Assembly (NCBI GenBank): GCA_001768565.1
Contig: MEOE01000028.1
Coordinates: 62,001-126,000 of the forward strand
Reading direction: 5' to 3'
Length of the DNA stretch: 64,000 nt
From: Bacteroidetes bacterium GWF2_33_16
Lineage (GTDB): Bacteria; Bacteroidota; Bacteroidia; Bacteroidales; UBA12077
A program made the position numbers and the translations under genes. Shown piece after piece: positions 26,788-35,363 of the stretch (positions are counted from its first letter, which is position 1; each line of letters begins with the position of its first letter). The notes under the pieces are model-generated. The model ran no database searches. It worked only from the letters and a program-made list of their open reading frames with translations, and was not told where the DNA came from.

Positions 26788-27555
26788 ATGATAACAAAAT
26801 CAAACTATATTTTACTGCTAAGCATACTTGTGCTTTTGCTGGCCTCGTGCACCAGTAAAAAGCAACTTACATATATGCGTAATTTGGGTCAAACAGAAGA
26901 AGGATTTGACATTAAACCACCAAAATACAGAGTTCAAAAACAAGACATCCTTTATATCAACATTAAAAGCATTAATGATGAAATAAATGCTTTATTTCAG
27001 ACTCAACCAATGGAAGGACGGCAAATGTTTCAGAACGAAACGAGTTTGTATATAAACGGATATGTGGTTGACGATTCGGGGAAAGTAGAAATGCCATTAC
27101 TTGGTCAGATTCCTGTTGAAGGATTAACTCTTGATGAGATTAAGATAGTTATTAGAGATCGTTCAAAGGTGTATTTAAAAGAAGCATCGATCGACATTAA
27201 GCTTATAAGCTTTAAGTTTACGGTGTTGGGCGAAGTAAAAAAACCGGATACTTATAAAAACTTTAACAATCAACTTACGGTATTGGAGGCTATTGGTATG
27301 GCAGGAGATATAACTGATTCAGGCGACCGAAAAAATGTACTTGTAGTACGACCTTCGCATGAGGGAACAAAAACCTTTCGAATTGACTTAAGCAAAAAGG
27401 AAGTACTTAACTCCGAGGCATTTTTCCTTATGCCAAACGATGTAGTAATTGTTGAACCTGTACGTGCCAAAGCATTTAGAGCAAACATACCAAATATGTC
27501 ACTCGCTTTATCGACAATAACTACGCTCATTTTAATCTTAAATTATATAAAATAA
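26788..27555 (+). CDS. Wza-type polysaccharide export lipoprotein
   Basis: A lipoprotein signal (LVLLLASC) leads to the polysaccharide-export (PES) domain (YRVQKQDILYINIKS, then GYVVDDSGKVEMPLLGQIPV) and a SLBB domain (FTVLGEVKKPDTYKNF, LTVLEAIGMAGDITDSGDRK). A C-terminal hydrophobic helix (LALSTITTLILILNYI) may cross the outer membrane as in Wza. It should form the outer-membrane exit channel and work with the Wzc-type kinase encoded at 32830. The sequence is about 255 residues, the short form normal in Bacteroidota. Confidence 0.9.
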   Translation: MITKSNYILLLSILVLLLASCTSKKQLTYMRNLGQTEEGFDIKPPKYRVQKQDILYINIKSINDEINALFQTQPMEGRQMFQNETSLYINGYVVDDSGKVEMPLLGQIPVEGLTLDEIKIVIRDRSKVYLKEASIDIKLISFKFTVLGEVKKPDTYKNFNNQLTVLEAIGMAGDITDSGDRKNVLVVRPSHEGTKTFRIDLSKKEVLNSEAFFLMPNDVVIVEPVRAKAFRANIPNMSLALSTITTLILILNYIK

Positions 27556-27726
27556 ACCGTCCTTTTTTAACCAGATGGACAATAATTACAACTATTAAAC
27601 CTTATTTCTACTGAAAACAAAATTATTATTATCAATTATTACTGCTAATTCTTGATTCTGTTCTTCAAAAAATAATACGTTGCTAATTAAGAAATATGTT
27701 GATCCTGAATTTAAACCAATAAAATA

Positions 27727-28881
27727 ATGGCAAAGAGATTATATTATGGCCAGCATACAATTACTGAAGAAGATATTCAGGCAGTAGTAAATGTTCTACG
27801 CTCCAATTACCTAACGCAGGGGCCAATGGTTGCTGAATTTGAGGAGGCGTTTGCAAATTACATTGGAAGCAAGTATGCAGTTGCTGTTTCGAATGGTACT
27901 GCTGCCTTGCATTTATGTGCAATGGCACTTGATGTTAAGCCGGGTGATAAAGTAATTACCACTCCAATAACATTTGCTGCTACTGCAAATTGTGTTCGGT
28001 ATTGTGGAGGAGAAGTTGTTTTTGCTGATATCGATCCGGAAACATGGTTGCTCGATAGTAAAAAAGTAAGGTTGTTGCTTGAATCATCACCTAAAGGAAC
28101 ATATAAAGGAATTATACCTGTTGATTTTACTGGCAGATCAGTTAATCTCGAAGAATTCCGAATACTGGCAAATGAATATGGTCTTTGGATTATTGAAGAT
28201 GCCTGTCACGCTCCGGGTGGATATTTTTGGAGTAATAATAATCAAAAAGAGAATTGTGGTAATGGAAATTTTGCTGATCTGGCAATTTTCTCATTCCATC
28301 CTGTTAAACATATTGCTGCTGGCGAAGGAGGAATGATTACAACGAATAATAAAAACTTGTATGATCATCTTCGTAATTTACGCACACACGGAATACAACA
28401 AAATCCAGATTTAAAAATCGAAAACCATGGTGTTTGGTACTACGAAATGCAGGAGCTGGGTTATAACTACCGACTTACTGATATGCAGGCAGCACTAGGA
28501 TTGAGTCAACTAAAGAGAGCCGACAAGGGATTACAACGAAGAATTGAGATTGCAAAAAAATACGAGAAAGCATTTGAAAATGCCGATTTTGTTATTCGGC
28601 AGCCCGGATTTATTGATGGACATGCATATCATCTGTATGCGATTGAATTTAAAGATCGCGATAAGTTAATTAACTACTTGAGAGATAAAAATATTTTTGC
28701 CCAGGTACATTACATTCCAACACATCTTATGCCATATTACAAGCAGTTTGGATGGAAAAACGGAGATTTGCCAAATGCCGAAAACTATTATAAAAACTGT
28801 CTGAGCATTCCTATATATCCAACGCTTACAAACGAAGAACAGGATTTTGTGATTGAAACTATAACGAATTTCTATGCATAA
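27727..28881 (+). CDS. pseC: PseC, UDP-4-keto-6-deoxy-AltNAc aminotransferase
   Basis: This DegT/DnrJ/EryC1 PLP enzyme performs the second step of pseudaminic acid synthesis. It shows YYGQHTITEEDIQAVVNVL, SNGTAALHLCAMAL, ITFAATANCVRYCGGEVVF, IIEDACHAPGG and SFHPVKHIAAGEGG, whose Lys forms the PLP aldimine. The closing LGYNYRLTDMQAALGLSQL is typical. Its gene overlaps pseF by 8 bp. PseB, the dehydratase that makes its substrate, is not in the window. Confidence 0.9.
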   Translation: MAKRLYYGQHTITEEDIQAVVNVLRSNYLTQGPMVAEFEEAFANYIGSKYAVAVSNGTAALHLCAMALDVKPGDKVITTPITFAATANCVRYCGGEVVFADIDPETWLLDSKKVRLLLESSPKGTYKGIIPVDFTGRSVNLEEFRILANEYGLWIIEDACHAPGGYFWSNNNQKENCGNGNFADLAIFSFHPVKHIAAGEGGMITTNNKNLYDHLRNLRTHGIQQNPDLKIENHGVWYYEMQELGYNYRLTDMQAALGLSQLKRADKGLQRRIEIAKKYEKAFENADFVIRQPGFIDGHAYHLYAIEFKDRDKLINYLRDKNIFAQVHYIPTHLMPYYKQFGWKNGDLPNAENYYKNCLSIPIYPTLTNEEQDFVIETITNFYA

Positions 28882-29563
28882 TCTTGCGATTATTCCTGCC
28901 CGGGGTGGCAGTAAACGTATACCTCGAAAAAACATTAAGCTTTTTTTAGGGAAACCCATAATTGCTTATTCGATAGAAACTGCTTTGCAAAGCAGACTAT
29001 TTGATGAGGTCATGGTATCGACCGACGATGAGGAAATTGCAGAAGTAGCGTTGCAATTTGGGGCAAAAGTACCTTTTCTAAGAAGCAAAGAAACTTCTAG
29101 CGATTATGCTACCACTCTGGATGTGGTTAATGAAGTACTTACAAGATATCAGAATGAATTGAAATCTGTTTTCGAATATGTATGTTGCATATACCCTACA
29201 GCACCATTAATTAATGGCACAACTCTGCAAGAAGGCCTTAATTTACTTATTAACAATCAATTTGACAGTGTTTTACCTGCAGTGCCATTTAGTTACCCTG
29301 TATGGCGAGGTTTAGAGAGAACCGACACCGGGCAAACTAAAATGATTTGGCCTGAGTATTTGAATTCAAGATCACAGGATTTAAAAAAAGTATATCACGA
29401 TGCAGGACAGTGGTACTGGATAAAATCAAACAATATTAAAGAGTCTTTGTTTACAGAAAATACAGGAGCAATTATTCTCGATCAAACAGTGGTACAAGAT
29501 ATTGATACCCTTTCGGACTGGAAGCTTGCAGAGATGAAATATAAATTGATGCATGAGATGTAA
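28874..29563 (+). CDS. pseF: Pseudaminic acid cytidylyltransferase
   Basis: A CMP-NeuAc-synthetase-family protein of 229 residues with the nucleotide loop AIIPARGGSKRIPRKNIK, then IAYSIETALQS, VSTDDEEIAEVA and YPTAPLI. It activates pseudaminic acid with CTP. Placement among pseC, pseG and pseI, and features such as YPVWRGLERT and DAGQWYW, separate it from the legionaminic homologue at 41620. It overlaps the next gene by 11 bp, so translation is probably coupled. Confidence 0.9.
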   Translation: MHNLAIIPARGGSKRIPRKNIKLFLGKPIIAYSIETALQSRLFDEVMVSTDDEEIAEVALQFGAKVPFLRSKETSSDYATTLDVVNEVLTRYQNELKSVFEYVCCIYPTAPLINGTTLQEGLNLLINNQFDSVLPAVPFSYPVWRGLERTDTGQTKMIWPEYLNSRSQDLKKVYHDAGQWYWIKSNNIKESLFTENTGAIILDQTVVQDIDTLSDWKLAEMKYKLMHEM

Positions 29564-31004
29564 GGTTTATTTTCGTGCTGACGGAAATGCACAATTGGGT
29601 ATGGGACACCTTGTTCGTTGTTCTGCACTGGCATATATGCTTAATGAAGATTTTGATATTTCATTTTTTTGCAGAGAAATACCAGAAAATCAAATCCTCG
29701 AATTCAAAGCAAGTGGATTTGATTGTTTCCAAATAGAAAGCGAAGATGATTTCTTTTCACATATTACCCGGGATACTATTGTTGTAATAGACGGTTATTT
29801 ATATGACATCGCTTATCAACAAAAGATAAAAGAAAAAGGTTGTAAGCTTGTCTGCATTGACGATTTGCACGATAAAGAATTTATTGCCGATCTGATAATC
29901 AATCATGCTCCGGGAATAAGCCCGCAGGATTATATTGCCCAGCCATATACTCAATTTGCTCTTGGTTTAGATTATGCCCTGTTACGCCCTGTGTTTTTAG
30001 ACCGTGCAAAGAAAACACGAATCATAAAAAAGATTGAAACCCTTTTGATCTGTTTTGGTGGTTCAGATCCTAAAAGATTAACAGAAAAAGCTACAGAAAT
30101 AGCTCTGGAGTTTACACAATTAAAAAAAATTATTGTTGTCACTGGTTCTGCATATCAAAAAAACGATTATTTAGATCGGCTTGTTGAAAATAATACCAGA
30201 ATAGAACATAGGAATGCACTAAGCGAAAAAGAAATGGCCGATGTTATGAATCAATCAGAATTGGCAATAATACCGGCTAGTGGGATTTTATTGGAGGCTT
30301 TTGCGACAAAATCAATGGTCGCTTCTGGATTTTATATCGACAATCAAAAATATCTTTACCAAAACTGTCTCTCGTTGGGTTATATTATTGATTGCAAAAA
30401 TTTCGAAACAGAAAGTATTAAACAGGCTCTTGGCAATGCCCTTGTTTCTAATGTTGTCGTTGCCAACCTTATTGATGGAAAATCCTCTGTTAGGTTAAAT
30501 AAAATTTTCAGGCATCTTCAAAATGAATTTCTTTTTTCGTTAAGAAGAGTTATTCCTTCTGATTTGGAAAGCACCATGAAATGGGCTACCAATAGTGAAA
30601 TTAGAAAATTTTCTTTCAATCAGAATCTCATTTCTGAATCAGAGCATTTAAATTGGTTTAATAGCAAGATAAATGATCCTGCTTGTTTTTTTTATATTCT
30701 CGAACAAGATCAAGAGAAAATAGGTTCTATTCGCTTTGACATTAAAAATGAAGAAGCCCTAATTAGTTACCTTATAGATCCGGAATACCACGGCAAAGGT
30801 TATGGACAGTTAATAATAAAAAAAGGTGTTGAAAAGTTAATTGCCGATTCTTTGGGCCAATTGGGGTTTACAAGTATAGTTGCCTTTGTTATGAAAGTTA
30901 ATATCCCATCAATTAAAGCATTTGAGCGATTTGGTTTTACAAAAACTGAGCGGGATGAAACTTTAAAATTTAAAAAAGAAATTTCACAATGTCATTTTCA
31001 ATAG
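29553..31004 (+). CDS. pseG: PseG hydrolase fused to a PseH-like GNAT acetyltransferase
   Basis: Residues 1 to about 320 match PseG, the GT-B-fold hydrolase that releases UDP from UDP-2,4-diacetamido-2,4,6-trideoxy-altropyranose: FRADGNAQLGMGHLVRCSAL, then LVCIDDLHDKEF, LLICFGGSDPKRL and IPASGILLEAFATK. Residues about 327-483 are a GNAT domain (RRVIPSDLESTMKWATN, with the acetyl-CoA loop YHGKGYGQ, and NIPSIKAFERFGF), as expected for PseH, which acetylates C4 just before PseG acts. The fusion therefore joins two sequential steps in reverse order. No separate pseH is in the window. Confidence 0.88.
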   Translation: MRCKVYFRADGNAQLGMGHLVRCSALAYMLNEDFDISFFCREIPENQILEFKASGFDCFQIESEDDFFSHITRDTIVVIDGYLYDIAYQQKIKEKGCKLVCIDDLHDKEFIADLIINHAPGISPQDYIAQPYTQFALGLDYALLRPVFLDRAKKTRIIKKIETLLICFGGSDPKRLTEKATEIALEFTQLKKIIVVTGSAYQKNDYLDRLVENNTRIEHRNALSEKEMADVMNQSELAIIPASGILLEAFATKSMVASGFYIDNQKYLYQNCLSLGYIIDCKNFETESIKQALGNALVSNVVVANLIDGKSSVRLNKIFRHLQNEFLFSLRRVIPSDLESTMKWATNSEIRKFSFNQNLISESEHLNWFNSKINDPACFFYILEQDQEKIGSIRFDIKNEEALISYLIDPEYHGKGYGQLIIKKGVEKLIADSLGQLGFTSIVAFVMKVNIPSIKAFERFGFTKTERDETLKFKKEISQCHFQ

Positions 31005-32038
31005 GATCATTTAGCTTTGAGCAGAAAAACAGGGTTTTTATTATTGCTGAACTATCGGCCAATCATAATGGTTCGTTAGAAACAGCAACAGAAACTATAA
31101 AAGCGGCCAAAAGAGCCGGTGCCGATGCAATTAAACTGCAAACTTATACTCCCGATACCATAACGCTGGATTGCAAAACCAGTGATTTTATTATAGGACA
31201 AGGAACGATTTGGGATGGTAACTATTTATACGATCTGTATAAAGAAGCATATACACCCTGGGAATGGCATGCACAGCTTTTCGAAGTGGCCAAAGCCGAA
31301 GGATTAATTTGTTTTTCATCTCCATTTGATAAGTCGGCAATAGATTTGTTGGAAAACCTGAACACACCCGCTTATAAAATTGCCTCCTTCGAAATTACCG
31401 ATATTCCGCTTATTGAATATGCTGCATCGAAAGGAAAACCAATGCTAATATCTACAGGCATTGCCGGATTAGAAGATATTGAACTGGCAGTTGAAGCATG
31501 CCGAAAAGTGGGTAATAACCAGATTATACTACTAAAATGCACATCAAGTTATCCTGCACCTATCGAGAATGCAAATATGTTAATGATTCCGGATTTAGCA
31601 AGCCGTTTTAAAGTAATTGCCGGTTTATCGGATCACACAATGGGAATAACTGTTCCTATAGTATCGGTAACGTTGGGAGCCAGAGTAATTGAAAAACACT
31701 TTATTATTGACCGATCGATTGGAGGCCCCGATGCATCTTTTTCGATGAACGAAGAAGAATTTACACAAATGGTTAAGGCTGTTCGCGAAACAGAGGTAGC
31801 ACTGGGAAAGGTTGATTATACAATTACGGAAGGCATGATAAAAAGCCGTGTGTTCTCGCGTTCGCTTTATGTTGTGGAAGATATTAATACAGGCGACAAA
31901 ATTACCGAACAAAATGTACGATCGATTCGCCCGGGATATGGATTACATCCCAAATATTTTAAGGAAATTATTGGTCGAAAAGCAAAAACAGATATAAAAA
32001 GAGGCACTGCTTTGAAGTGGGATTTTTTGGATGACTAG
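30989..32038 (+). CDS. pseI: Pseudaminic acid synthase
   Basis: A NeuB-family TIM barrel (FIIAELSANHNGSLETATET, ADAIKLQTYTPDTITL, GLICFSSPFDKSAIDLLE, YKIASFEITDIPLIEYA, AGLSDHTMGITVPIV, EKHFIIDRSIGGPDASFSM) with a C-terminal SAF/antifreeze-like domain (VEDINTGDKITEQNVRSIRP). It condenses the PseG product with phosphoenolpyruvate. The motif SANHNGS and the length (349) favour PseI over LegI/NeuB; the other synthase at 39561 has the NeuB-type AEAGVNHNGD. It overlaps the previous gene by 16 bp and ends the Pse operon. Confidence 0.92.
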   Translation: MSFSIGSFSFEQKNRVFIIAELSANHNGSLETATETIKAAKRAGADAIKLQTYTPDTITLDCKTSDFIIGQGTIWDGNYLYDLYKEAYTPWEWHAQLFEVAKAEGLICFSSPFDKSAIDLLENLNTPAYKIASFEITDIPLIEYAASKGKPMLISTGIAGLEDIELAVEACRKVGNNQIILLKCTSSYPAPIENANMLMIPDLASRFKVIAGLSDHTMGITVPIVSVTLGARVIEKHFIIDRSIGGPDASFSMNEEEFTQMVKAVRETEVALGKVDYTITEGMIKSRVFSRSLYVVEDINTGDKITEQNVRSIRPGYGLHPKYFKEIIGRKAKTDIKRGTALKWDFLDD

Positions 32039-32068
32039 TATAAATAGTGATTTGTTAATAGTGATCGG

Positions 32069-32183
32069 GAAAAAAGCAGCAGCAGTTGGATGAAAAAGAC
32101 CATAGACCATAGTCTACAGACAATAGACCACAGACCATAGCAAAAAGAATTCACCTATGGACTAATAAAATTTATACGAAATA
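32069..32183. repeat. Direct repeat, copy A (about 115 bp)
   Basis: From GAAAAAAGCAGCAGCAGTTG to TTATACGAAATA, including the ACCATAGACCATAG word array. It is nearly identical to copy B 335 bp downstream; differences are a few substitutions and one A. Confidence 0.85.
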
Positions 32184-32403
32184 TGGCTCTTTGCTCCTTT
32201 CACCACTTAGACACTAAGGACACTCAGAAACACGAAGAAAAGCAACAGCATACCTAAGCTACCCCCCGACCCCCAGAGCCTGCCTGCCGGCAAGGCAGGG
32301 GGGAGCCTGCCCGCGAGGGAAAAAGCCCACCTCCGGCGGGTAAAACCTCCTTCGGCGGGCAAGCCCACCTAACGGTGGGTAAATCTGACAGAGCTTGAGC
32401 GAG

Positions 32404-32519
32404 GGAAAAAGCAGCAGCAGTTGGATGAAAAAGACCATAGGCCATAGTCTACAGACAATCGACCACAGACCATAGCAAAAAGAATTCAACTATGAACTAA
32501 TAAAAATTTATACGAAATA
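32404..32519. repeat. Direct repeat, copy B (about 116 bp)
   Basis: The second copy of the 32069-32183 unit in the same orientation. The DNA between the copies contains CACTAAG and CCTGCCGG elements, so the arrangement could be a duplication or a segment able to delete by recombination. Confidence 0.85.
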
Positions 32520-32829
32520 AAGCTCACGGCTTTTTAAAATTAACATATAATTAGCACTTTAAATCTTGCAAATGGCCGGCGCGACCCCCTTTACCCCCAG
32601 ACGGGGGAACCAGCCCGCAAGGGAAAAAACTGTAGGCAGCCAAACTTTGAACTTTAAACTTTAAATTACTCCTGCCTACCTCCTTCGGCGGTCAGGTAGG
32701 CAGACCGGCCAGTAACCAGTAACTAGCAACTATTTAAACTTTTAATTTATAACTTTAGATCATTTTAGGCACTTTAGCTCACTTTAGGCATTTATAACTT
32801 ATAACTTCTAATTCATAATTAAATATCCC

Positions 32830-35208
32830 ATGGACCCAATCCAACAACCCCCTTACCCCCAATACAATTATCAGGAGGAAAGCATAGATATTAAAAAGTA
32901 CCTTTTTAAGTTTTTATTTAACTGGTACTGGTTTGCACTGGCGCTGGCGCTGGCATTAACTGTGGCATATATGGTAAACCGATACTCCGAACCTACCTAC
33001 ACCATTTCGTCTTCTATTATTGTTACCGATAAGCAAAGCGAAATGGCCAGTGTGGAATCTATTATTGAGGAGCTGGGCATGAGCCGACGTAACCGTAAAG
33101 CGGTGGTGGAGAACGAGATTACAATTTTAAAATCGTACAAGCTGGCACGAATGGCCATTGAAAAGCTCGATTTTGAAGTTACCTATGTAGCTGTTGGCCG
33201 CAGGGAAATTGTTGAATCTAAAACTTATACACGCAGCCCTTTCGTTGTACTTATTGACACTACACACAAACAATTGTATAATTACCCGGTAAATGTTAAA
33301 ATATTATCGAACGAAAAATACCTGCTCGAAATAAACGACAAGTACGATATAAAAAAAACACTGAAATTTGGCGAAACATTTGAATCCGAGATATTTAAAT
33401 TTACAATTAACTTGCGCAACCCCGAAAGCTTTATTTACAACAAAAACCAGTCGAACAAATTCTATTTCTTTATAAACGATATAAATGCGCTGTCTAAAAA
33501 TTACCGAAGCCGCTTAAATATTGATGTAAATGATGAAAAAGGATCTATCTTAAATTTAAGCATAAGCGGTTTTGTGCCCGAACAATTGGCCGATTATTTA
33601 AATACCTTATCAGATGTTTATATCCAGAGCAATTTGGATGAAAAAAACCTGCGTACTTCCAATACCCTCCAATTTATCGATGAGCAAATGAAAAGCATTG
33701 TGGATTCGTTGAATATAGCCGAACTCAACCTGCAAAATTTCAGGGTACAAAACCAGGTATTTGATTTGAGTCAAAAGGGGAAACTGATTTTCGATAAATT
33801 GAATACATTACAAACTGAAAAGAACAAACTGGAATTGCAAAAACGGTATTATGTATATATTGAAGGATATCTTGCAAGCTCAGAAAATTACGAACCGGTT
33901 ATTGCCCCATCGGTTATGGCAGTTGAAAACATTACTCTTCAAAATAGCATCAATATTATAAACAATTTGATTTCCGAACGGAACAGGATCGCTTACACAG
34001 CCGAAGGTATTACACCCAATCGAATTATTCTTGAACAACAGATTGCCGATCTTAAGAAAGCATTAAAAAAAGAAATATCCTCATCTGTTAGTACCAGCCA
34101 AATAGCATTAAAGCAATACAATGAACAAATAAACGAAATTGAACAGGAAATACAATCTCTCCCTGTAAATGAGCGCCAGTTGGTAAATATTGAGCGGGTA
34201 TTTAAGTTAAACAACGATTTATACACCTTTTTACTCGAAAAACGAGCCGAAGCAGGAATTACCAAGGCTTCGAACATTGCCGACAACAAAATACTCGATA
34301 TCGCACGACCTGAAAATGCTGGACAGATTAAACCCAAACGTTCCATGAACTACTTAATTGCTTTGGTTTTGGGTTTAGGCATACCCGGATTTATTATTTT
34401 GCTTACCGAATTTTTTAATACCAAAATTGAAGAAAAGAAAGACATTGAAAACAATACCAAAATTCCAATTATTGGAACCATCGGCCACAACGAAACCCAA
34501 AGCGACCTTGCGGTTTATATCGACCCAAAATCGAGTCTGGCCGAATCATTCCGGAGTTTACGCACCAATTTGCAATACATACTGCGCGAAAAAGAACAAA
34601 AGGTAGTTATGATTACTTCTACCATTAGTGGCGAAGGAAAAACATTTGCGGCTATTAACCTGGCATCAATTATTTGTATGACTGGTAAAAAAGTATTGCT
34701 TGTGGGTTTGGATTTGCGTAAACCCGGATTGCACCGTGTATTCGATATAGCTAATGAAACCGGAATAAGCACCTATTTAATCGGACAATCAGACTATGCA
34801 TCAGTATTAAAATCTACCATAATCGAAAATCTCTGGCTGGCACCTTCGGGTCCTGTTCCTCCAAATCCGGCAGAATTGATTGAAACAGAACAAATGATAC
34901 AGTTTTTTGAACAAGCAAAAAAGGATTTTGATTACATTATTGTAGATACACCTCCCGTGGCTATAGTTACCGACGCTTTGCTGGTAAGTACCTTTGCTGA
35001 TGCTAATATTTTTATGATACGACAGAAATATTCAAGCAAACATGTATTTGAACTTATCAATTCGATTTACGAAACAAAAAAAATGACTCACATGAATATT
35101 TTGGTAAATGATATAAAAATTCCAAAATACTATGGGTATGGATACAATTATGGATATGGGTATGGGTATGGATATGGTTATGGGTACGGATATAAAGATA
35201 AAAGATAA
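32830..35208 (+). CDS. Wzc-type polysaccharide co-polymerase and tyrosine autokinase
   Basis: The 792-residue protein has a cytosolic N-terminus, TM1 (about 30-48, WYWFALALALALTVAYMV), a Wzz domain, a long coiled-coil region, a GNVR-type segment (PVNERQLVNIERVFKLNND) and TM2 (about 500-520). The cytosolic BY-kinase follows with Walker A SGEGKT, Walker A' VLLVGLDLRKPG and Walker B YIIVDTPP. The tail is an almost pure Tyr-Gly run (GYGYNYGYGYGYGY, then GYGYGYKDKR) instead of the usual Tyr cluster. It should control chain length and export with the Wza-type lipoprotein. Confidence 0.93.
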   Translation: MDPIQQPPYPQYNYQEESIDIKKYLFKFLFNWYWFALALALALTVAYMVNRYSEPTYTISSSIIVTDKQSEMASVESIIEELGMSRRNRKAVVENEITILKSYKLARMAIEKLDFEVTYVAVGRREIVESKTYTRSPFVVLIDTTHKQLYNYPVNVKILSNEKYLLEINDKYDIKKTLKFGETFESEIFKFTINLRNPESFIYNKNQSNKFYFFINDINALSKNYRSRLNIDVNDEKGSILNLSISGFVPEQLADYLNTLSDVYIQSNLDEKNLRTSNTLQFIDEQMKSIVDSLNIAELNLQNFRVQNQVFDLSQKGKLIFDKLNTLQTEKNKLELQKRYYVYIEGYLASSENYEPVIAPSVMAVENITLQNSINIINNLISERNRIAYTAEGITPNRIILEQQIADLKKALKKEISSSVSTSQIALKQYNEQINEIEQEIQSLPVNERQLVNIERVFKLNNDLYTFLLEKRAEAGITKASNIADNKILDIARPENAGQIKPKRSMNYLIALVLGLGIPGFIILLTEFFNTKIEEKKDIENNTKIPIIGTIGHNETQSDLAVYIDPKSSLAESFRSLRTNLQYILREKEQKVVMITSTISGEGKTFAAINLASIICMTGKKVLLVGLDLRKPGLHRVFDIANETGISTYLIGQSDYASVLKSTIIENLWLAPSGPVPPNPAELIETEQMIQFFEQAKKDFDYIIVDTPPVAIVTDALLVSTFADANIFMIRQKYSSKHVFELINSIYETKKMTHMNILVNDIKIPKYYGYGYNYGYGYGYGYGYGYGYKDKR

Positions 35209-35209
35209 T

Positions 35210-35350
35210 CTTGCCTGTCGGCAGACAGGAAGGAAAAAGATACAAGCCTGCCTGCCGGCAAGGCAAGTAAAAAGCTAAAGCCTAACAGCTAAGATCAGTC
35301 ACGCCCGAAAGCTCCCGTCCCGAAAGCTTTCGGGAATTATCGGGACGGGA
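35210..35350. repeat. Cluster of three palindromic repeats before legB
   Basis: TTGCCTGTCGGCAGACAGGA (35211-35230) and GCCTGCCTGCCGGCAAGGC (35246-35264) belong to the CCTGCCGGCAGG family, and 35303-35350 is a CCCGAAAGCTTTCGGG-family copy with arms GCTCCCGTCCCG and ATTATCGGGACGGGA. A short AAGCT word array lies between (35271-35291). The cluster fills the wzc-legB gap and could attenuate transcription into the legionaminic block. Confidence 0.8.
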
Positions 35351-35363
35351 TAATAAAAATAAC

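Larger units (their letters stand above)
32039..32829. other. Repeat-filled intergenic region between pseI and the wzc-type gene
   Basis: About 790 bp without a credible gene. In order it contains: a first copy of a 115-bp direct repeat (32069-32183); a CACTAAG-family unit (32203-32238); a CCTGCCTGCCGGCAAGGCAGG dyad (32279-32299) and other GCGGG/CCCGC runs; the second direct-repeat copy (32404-32519); GC-rich CCCCC/GGGGG dyads (32585-32610); an AACTTTAAA array (32643-32667); and TAACCAGTAACTAG and TATAACTT arrays up to the start codon. A promoter for the downstream operon may be hidden here; I could not pick one out. Confidence 0.7.

Noticed and set aside
32098-32140. Possible CRISPR-like array (ACCATAG repeats)
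   Set aside because: Units are 7-14 bp, imperfect and adjacent, with no spacers and no cas genes in the window.
32254-32489. Minus-strand ORFs of 63 and 76 codons in the pseI-wzc gap
   Set aside because: They are readings of CCTGCCGG and CCCGC repeats and of a word array; Pro/Gly/Ala-rich products with no start signal.
35057-35266. Minus-strand ORF rich in His-Thr
   Set aside because: It is the antisense reading of the Tyr-Gly hexanucleotide repeat of the BY-kinase gene.
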